A stretch of DNA of 64,000 nt from Omphalotus guepiniiformis. Lineage: Eukaryota > Basidiomycota > Agaricomycetes > Agaricales > Omphalotaceae. The position numbers and the translations under genes were made by a program. Location of the stretch: NCBI GenBank assembly GCA_028554645.1, contig JAQOOI010000064.1:186001-250000 (forward strand), in the 5' to 3' direction. The notes under the pieces were generated by a model. The model was not told the DNA's origin. It saw only the letters and a program-made list of their open reading frames with translations, and did not search any database. Positions 60,789 through 64,000 of the stretch are shown here, piece by piece (the first letter of the stretch is position 1; every line of letters starts with the position of its first letter).

Positions 60789-61289
60789 CTATTTGCGTCT
60801 AGTTTCCTTCGTCCTTGCAGCTATTTGGGTGGGAGGAACGTAGTTTTTCGGACGTCGGAAAAGAAGCACATGAGGTTCAGGCACTGTAGTAATGAAAGCG
60901 AGTGAAAAGGGCGTAATTAGAGACGTTTTCGATAAGAATGAGTCAGAGTGTCTCACCATGGATCTCGTAGTGCTCCCATCCTAGACTCTGCTGAATTCCA
61001 ATTGCACGCCACTCTTTATCAGCTAGCAGCCGTAGTGCCCCAGTTTTCTTGTCCCAATACGTCTCAGGTATATATTTCAATAGTTGTTTGGGAAGAATGA
61101 CGTGACGATATTCGTAGAAGTCGTCGGTATAGCGATCTGAGTAATTAATTCTAAAGTAGACACCGATGAGGACTTCGTGTGTACGAGAGAAATTTTACAT
61201 ACGGACCTTTCTAAGATTTCATCAAATTTCTTCTGTTCAGCCGCCTGTCGTTTAGCAGCGTCTTCGCTTGATTCTGTAGTGGTCGACAT
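60789..61289 (-). CDS. CKS1: Cyclin-dependent kinase regulatory subunit CKS1
   Basis: About 115 residues in three exons reading leftwards from the ATG at 61289 ([20 protein letters not shown]). Splicing joins KFDEILER to [20 protein letters not shown], then [20 protein letters not shown] and [20 protein letters not shown] last exon [19 protein letters not shown] ends TRKETRRK-like ARTKETRRK at 60789. The phosphate-binding residues and the EPH(V/I)LLFRR strand of the family are all present. Cks proteins bind Cdk1 and direct it to multiply phosphorylated targets. The exons are short, so the gene is easily overlooked. It is divergent from HFM1, 215 bp away. Confidence 0.95.
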
Positions 61290-61504
61290 TGTCGGAAGGT
61301 GGGGAAGTGAATGCTGTAGAGGGTCCTTGAGATTGAACAGGATTGAACGGGACGCGCCGAGTAACGTGAGTAACATAGCACGTGGTGTGTGACAGTGGCT
61401 CGCGCCTGGATCACATGCCAGAATTCGCACGCCGAGGATGTACGCGTGCTCTTCTGCTTGACCTTCATTACTTCATTACTTCATTCCATCCCTTAGTTGT
61501 GGAC
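61290..61504. promoter_or_regulatory. Divergent promoter between CKS1 and HFM1
   Basis: This 215-bp interval separates the two start codons, so both promoters must lie here or overlap the genes. It contains the array ACTTCATTACTTCATTACTT near 61470-61492 and a CACGTGGTG E-box-like site at 61380. Confidence 0.55.
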
Positions 61505-64000
61505 ATGGACGAAGGGTACGATATACCATACTATGAGGACAGCTACAACAGTGTAGCTCCTCACGCTGGCCATTTCTCTCATCCGGCTGTCCGTTATGAG
61601 CCTGAGGAACATGTTTTCGACGGAGTAGACGTCGATGATGGAGGTTACTACACTGACGAGCTTTGTATGTACACGCGCCCTGATATATGCGCCCGAATAC
61701 TTACCTCTCCACAGTAAACTCCTCGCCTTGTCCTCCTGAACGATTTCGTGGACGTCCTATTCCTTCGAGCTCGTATCATCACCCTCAAATCTATCGATAC
61801 GAGAATTCTGAAGAAGCTCAAGGGTACTACGATCAAGAATCTGGACTAGAACAACTGGACTCCTTGTATTCAAAAGACTATTCGCAAAATTACAGACCAC
61901 AGCTCAGTCAAGCAAGACAACCTCCGATTTCACCTGCCATCTTTCCCTATTCATACAGTCATAACCTTGGTGTGCTACTACTTTTGCTATGCTTATGCGA
62001 AATTTCTCAATTTTCCTTCTATCATTTTAGAAACTCAGAACAGGGCTAGTACCTCAACTAAAGACTACTTTGGAGGTGGGAATACGCAACCGACTCGGAG
62101 TTCATCAATCTTTCAGTCCCAGACTCGTGCTCCACCTGATTTTCGATACTCGGGAAGTGGCACTCATTCAGAAAGTGTTGGCTCCCAACCTTCGCAACGG
62201 ATCAGTTTGAAACCTATATCTGTGCTTCGTAGGTGCTTTTTCAATAGAACTGTGACGAGCGCATTGATTTGTTTTCGTAAGCTGACATGTATCGAACTAT
62301 CTTCAAGTTTGGCGTCTTTAACGCTGTCCAATCATCTTGCTTTGATGGAGTGAGTTAGCTCAGACCTTACAGAGCTTCTACGACCGACTGACGTGCACAG
62401 GTTTTCCACTCGAATAGCAACTTGGTATGTTTCAAGGTCAAATTTCTGATGATTGAGTACCAACTGTCATCTTATGAACATAGGTTATTTCCGGTATGAG
62501 CGTTGTTCTGTATCCCTTCCGATTCCTTGTCTGATACCGAGATCACAGCTCCCACAGGAAGTGGTAAGACCGTGCTGTTTGAGCTGGCGATCATCAGGAT
62601 GCTGTCAGAAGCAAAAGCGACGGGACAGTCACTCAAATGCGTCTACATGGCTCCCACGAAGGTCATCAGGTCTCGCAAGTAACTTGCCTGTGTTCTGATC
62701 ATGTTTTGCTTTCGTAGGCATTATGCTCGGAGCGATACAGAGACTGGGCAAATAAATTTGATCCTTTGGGTATTAAATGTAAGTGTGAGCCAATGAAAGC
62801 ACGCTTTATCTGACCCGCGATGTCTCGGTAGGTTGCGAACTGACTGGTGACACAATACACTTCGGGAAAGATGCTTGGGGAGACGCAAGAAATTCGTCCA
62901 TCATGTAAGTGAATAGGTCTTGATATTGCCGTACGCATGCTAATGTCATGCTAGAATAACTACTGTACAGAGGCTCCCATTTTTGTGATGCTTCAGATTA
63001 GTGACAATTTGATTCAGGGAGAAAAATGGGATAGTCTCACGAGAAACTGGTGAGATGTCATGAAATAGTTGCTCTTCACTTCTCCAACATATTCTTCAGG
63101 GATGGTCATCAGCATCTGTTATCTCAAGTGAAACTATTCTTGGTCGATGAGGCGAGAACCGCTACCGCTCTCGGTACCTGCTGGATCGCTTACCATGCGT
63201 ACAGGTTCACATTTTGAATGAGCCTAGAGGCAGCACTCTTGAAGTTGTCGTATCGAGGATGAAACTTCGTGGTTCAGAAGTTCGCTTCCTTCTTGTCTCG
63301 GCGACAGTTCCAAATATCAGGGATCTAGCGGCATGGATTGGAACCAGCAATGGGTACGAAGAATCTGCTCAAGTATACGAGGTATGATTACGGTTGATGA
63401 TCCCAAGTTGGCGAATTACTGATTGCCCGTAGTTCGGAGAAGAATTCCGTCCTTGTAAGCTGACGCGACACGTCGTCGGCGTTTCTCGACCTAAAGGCCA
63501 AAATGACTTCGTTTTCTCAAAGAACCTGGACTACAAGCTGTTCTCCGCCCTACAAACGTACTCGACAGGGAAGCCGATCCTTGTATTTGTCTCAACAAGG
63601 AAAGGTATGCGCCGAATCCTTCGCTTGCATGCAACTCGTTCTCACAAACTTGAGGTGTATAGGTGTCTTTTCAACTGCGGAACACCTGTTAAAAGATTAC
63701 GAAGAAGCGGAGAAAAAGAAGCAATCTCTACCGTGGCGTCGTCCGGCAAAGTATGTTGCACTTCTCGGTACATTTTCGTACATCTTCTCTGATGCTTTGA
63801 CGTAGAATTGATCGCATCTTTCACGACAAACGCTTGGCTGGTGAGCCTGGTGGAAGCAGCAACAATTTGCGTATCGTTGACTGTTCTTTCTAGATCTGGC
63901 CTCCTCTGGTATTGGTGTTCACCATGCTGGGTTGACCACAGACGATAGACGAACGGTGGAAGATCTATACCTGAAACAAATTTTGCGCATCGTAATTGCT
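61505..64000 (+). CDS. HFM1: MER3/HFM1-like meiotic DNA helicase, 5' part
   Basis: Partial: the window ends inside the helicase core. A low-complexity N-terminus of about 220 residues (MDEGYDIPYYEDSYNSVAPH) precedes a Ski2-like helicase. It reads MYRTIFKFGVFNAVQSSCFD, Walker A SAPTGSGKTVLFELAIIRML, VYMAPTKALCSERYRDW, KFDPLGIKCCELTGDT and TTGEKWDSLTRNW. Then comes the DEVH box LFLVDEVHILNEPRGST with RFLLVSATVPNIRDLAAWIG, and the start of the second RecA domain, KPILVFVSTRKG and GIGVHHAGLTTDDRRTVEDL. The DEVH box is split by an intron with GC-AG ends (63152..63204). MER3/HFM1 unwinds joint molecules to promote meiotic crossovers. The start ATG at 61505 follows directly from the short shared promoter. 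Confidence 0.93.

Overview
The window is nuclear DNA from a filamentous basidiomycete, most likely an Agaricomycete. Genes are dense and broken by many short introns, mostly 45-70 nt with GT-AG ends. The families present fit that group: a compact WC-2-type GATA factor, a BTB protein of the mushroom-expanded type, a FunK1-like kinase fragment, a basidiomycete GDSGS serine-protease-like family, and above all a KDZ DNA transposon that carries a TET/JBP-like dioxygenase gene. I saw no tRNA, rRNA or CRISPR array.

Layout. 0.1-26 kb: UBLCP1-type phosphatase, Nudix hydrolase, secreted type-B carboxylesterase (minus), a 4.2 kb gene-poor stretch with a decayed inverted-repeat element, CWF19L1/Drn1 with zinc knuckles, class I aminotransferase (minus), arginase, an AT-hook protein, a divergent AGC-like kinase and a BTB protein (minus). 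26.6-38.1 kb: one complete mobile element. 38.7-45 kb: a frameshifted protease-family pseudogene, DASH subunit Dad3, ARPC1 (minus) and a FunK1-like remnant. 45.4-64 kb: a large kinesin, a short-chain dehydrogenase, WC-2, an M16 peptidase (Ste23/insulysin type), CKS1 (minus), and the 5' part of a MER3/HFM1 meiotic helicase that runs off the window.

The main discovery is the element at 26631..38073 (11,443 bp). It has 178-bp terminal inverted repeats that I find identical base for base, flanked by a perfect 8-bp target duplication (GAAACACA). It holds five genes whose exons join without any stop. The KDZ transposase is on the minus strand. Divergent from it, on the plus strand, are a TET/JBP-like 2-oxoglutarate/Fe(II) dioxygenase with all its metal and cosubstrate residues, a small very basic protein, a protein with a possible viroplasmin/RNase H1 N-terminal-like domain, and a protein of about 620 residues with a basic/acidic tail. 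Linkage of KDZ transposases to TET/JBP genes in mushroom fungi is established. The intact element, its identical termini and its three further cargo genes are the parts worth following: the element looks recently moved and may be autonomous, and may carry its own DNA-modification apparatus.

Host genes are mostly housekeeping: cytoskeleton and cell division (kinesin, ARPC1, Dad3, CKS1), meiosis (HFM1), RNA processing (CWF19L1), proteasome control (UBLCP1), nitrogen metabolism (arginase, aminotransferase), and light sensing (WC-2). All exon joins were read by eye; start codons and some introns are approximate where stated.
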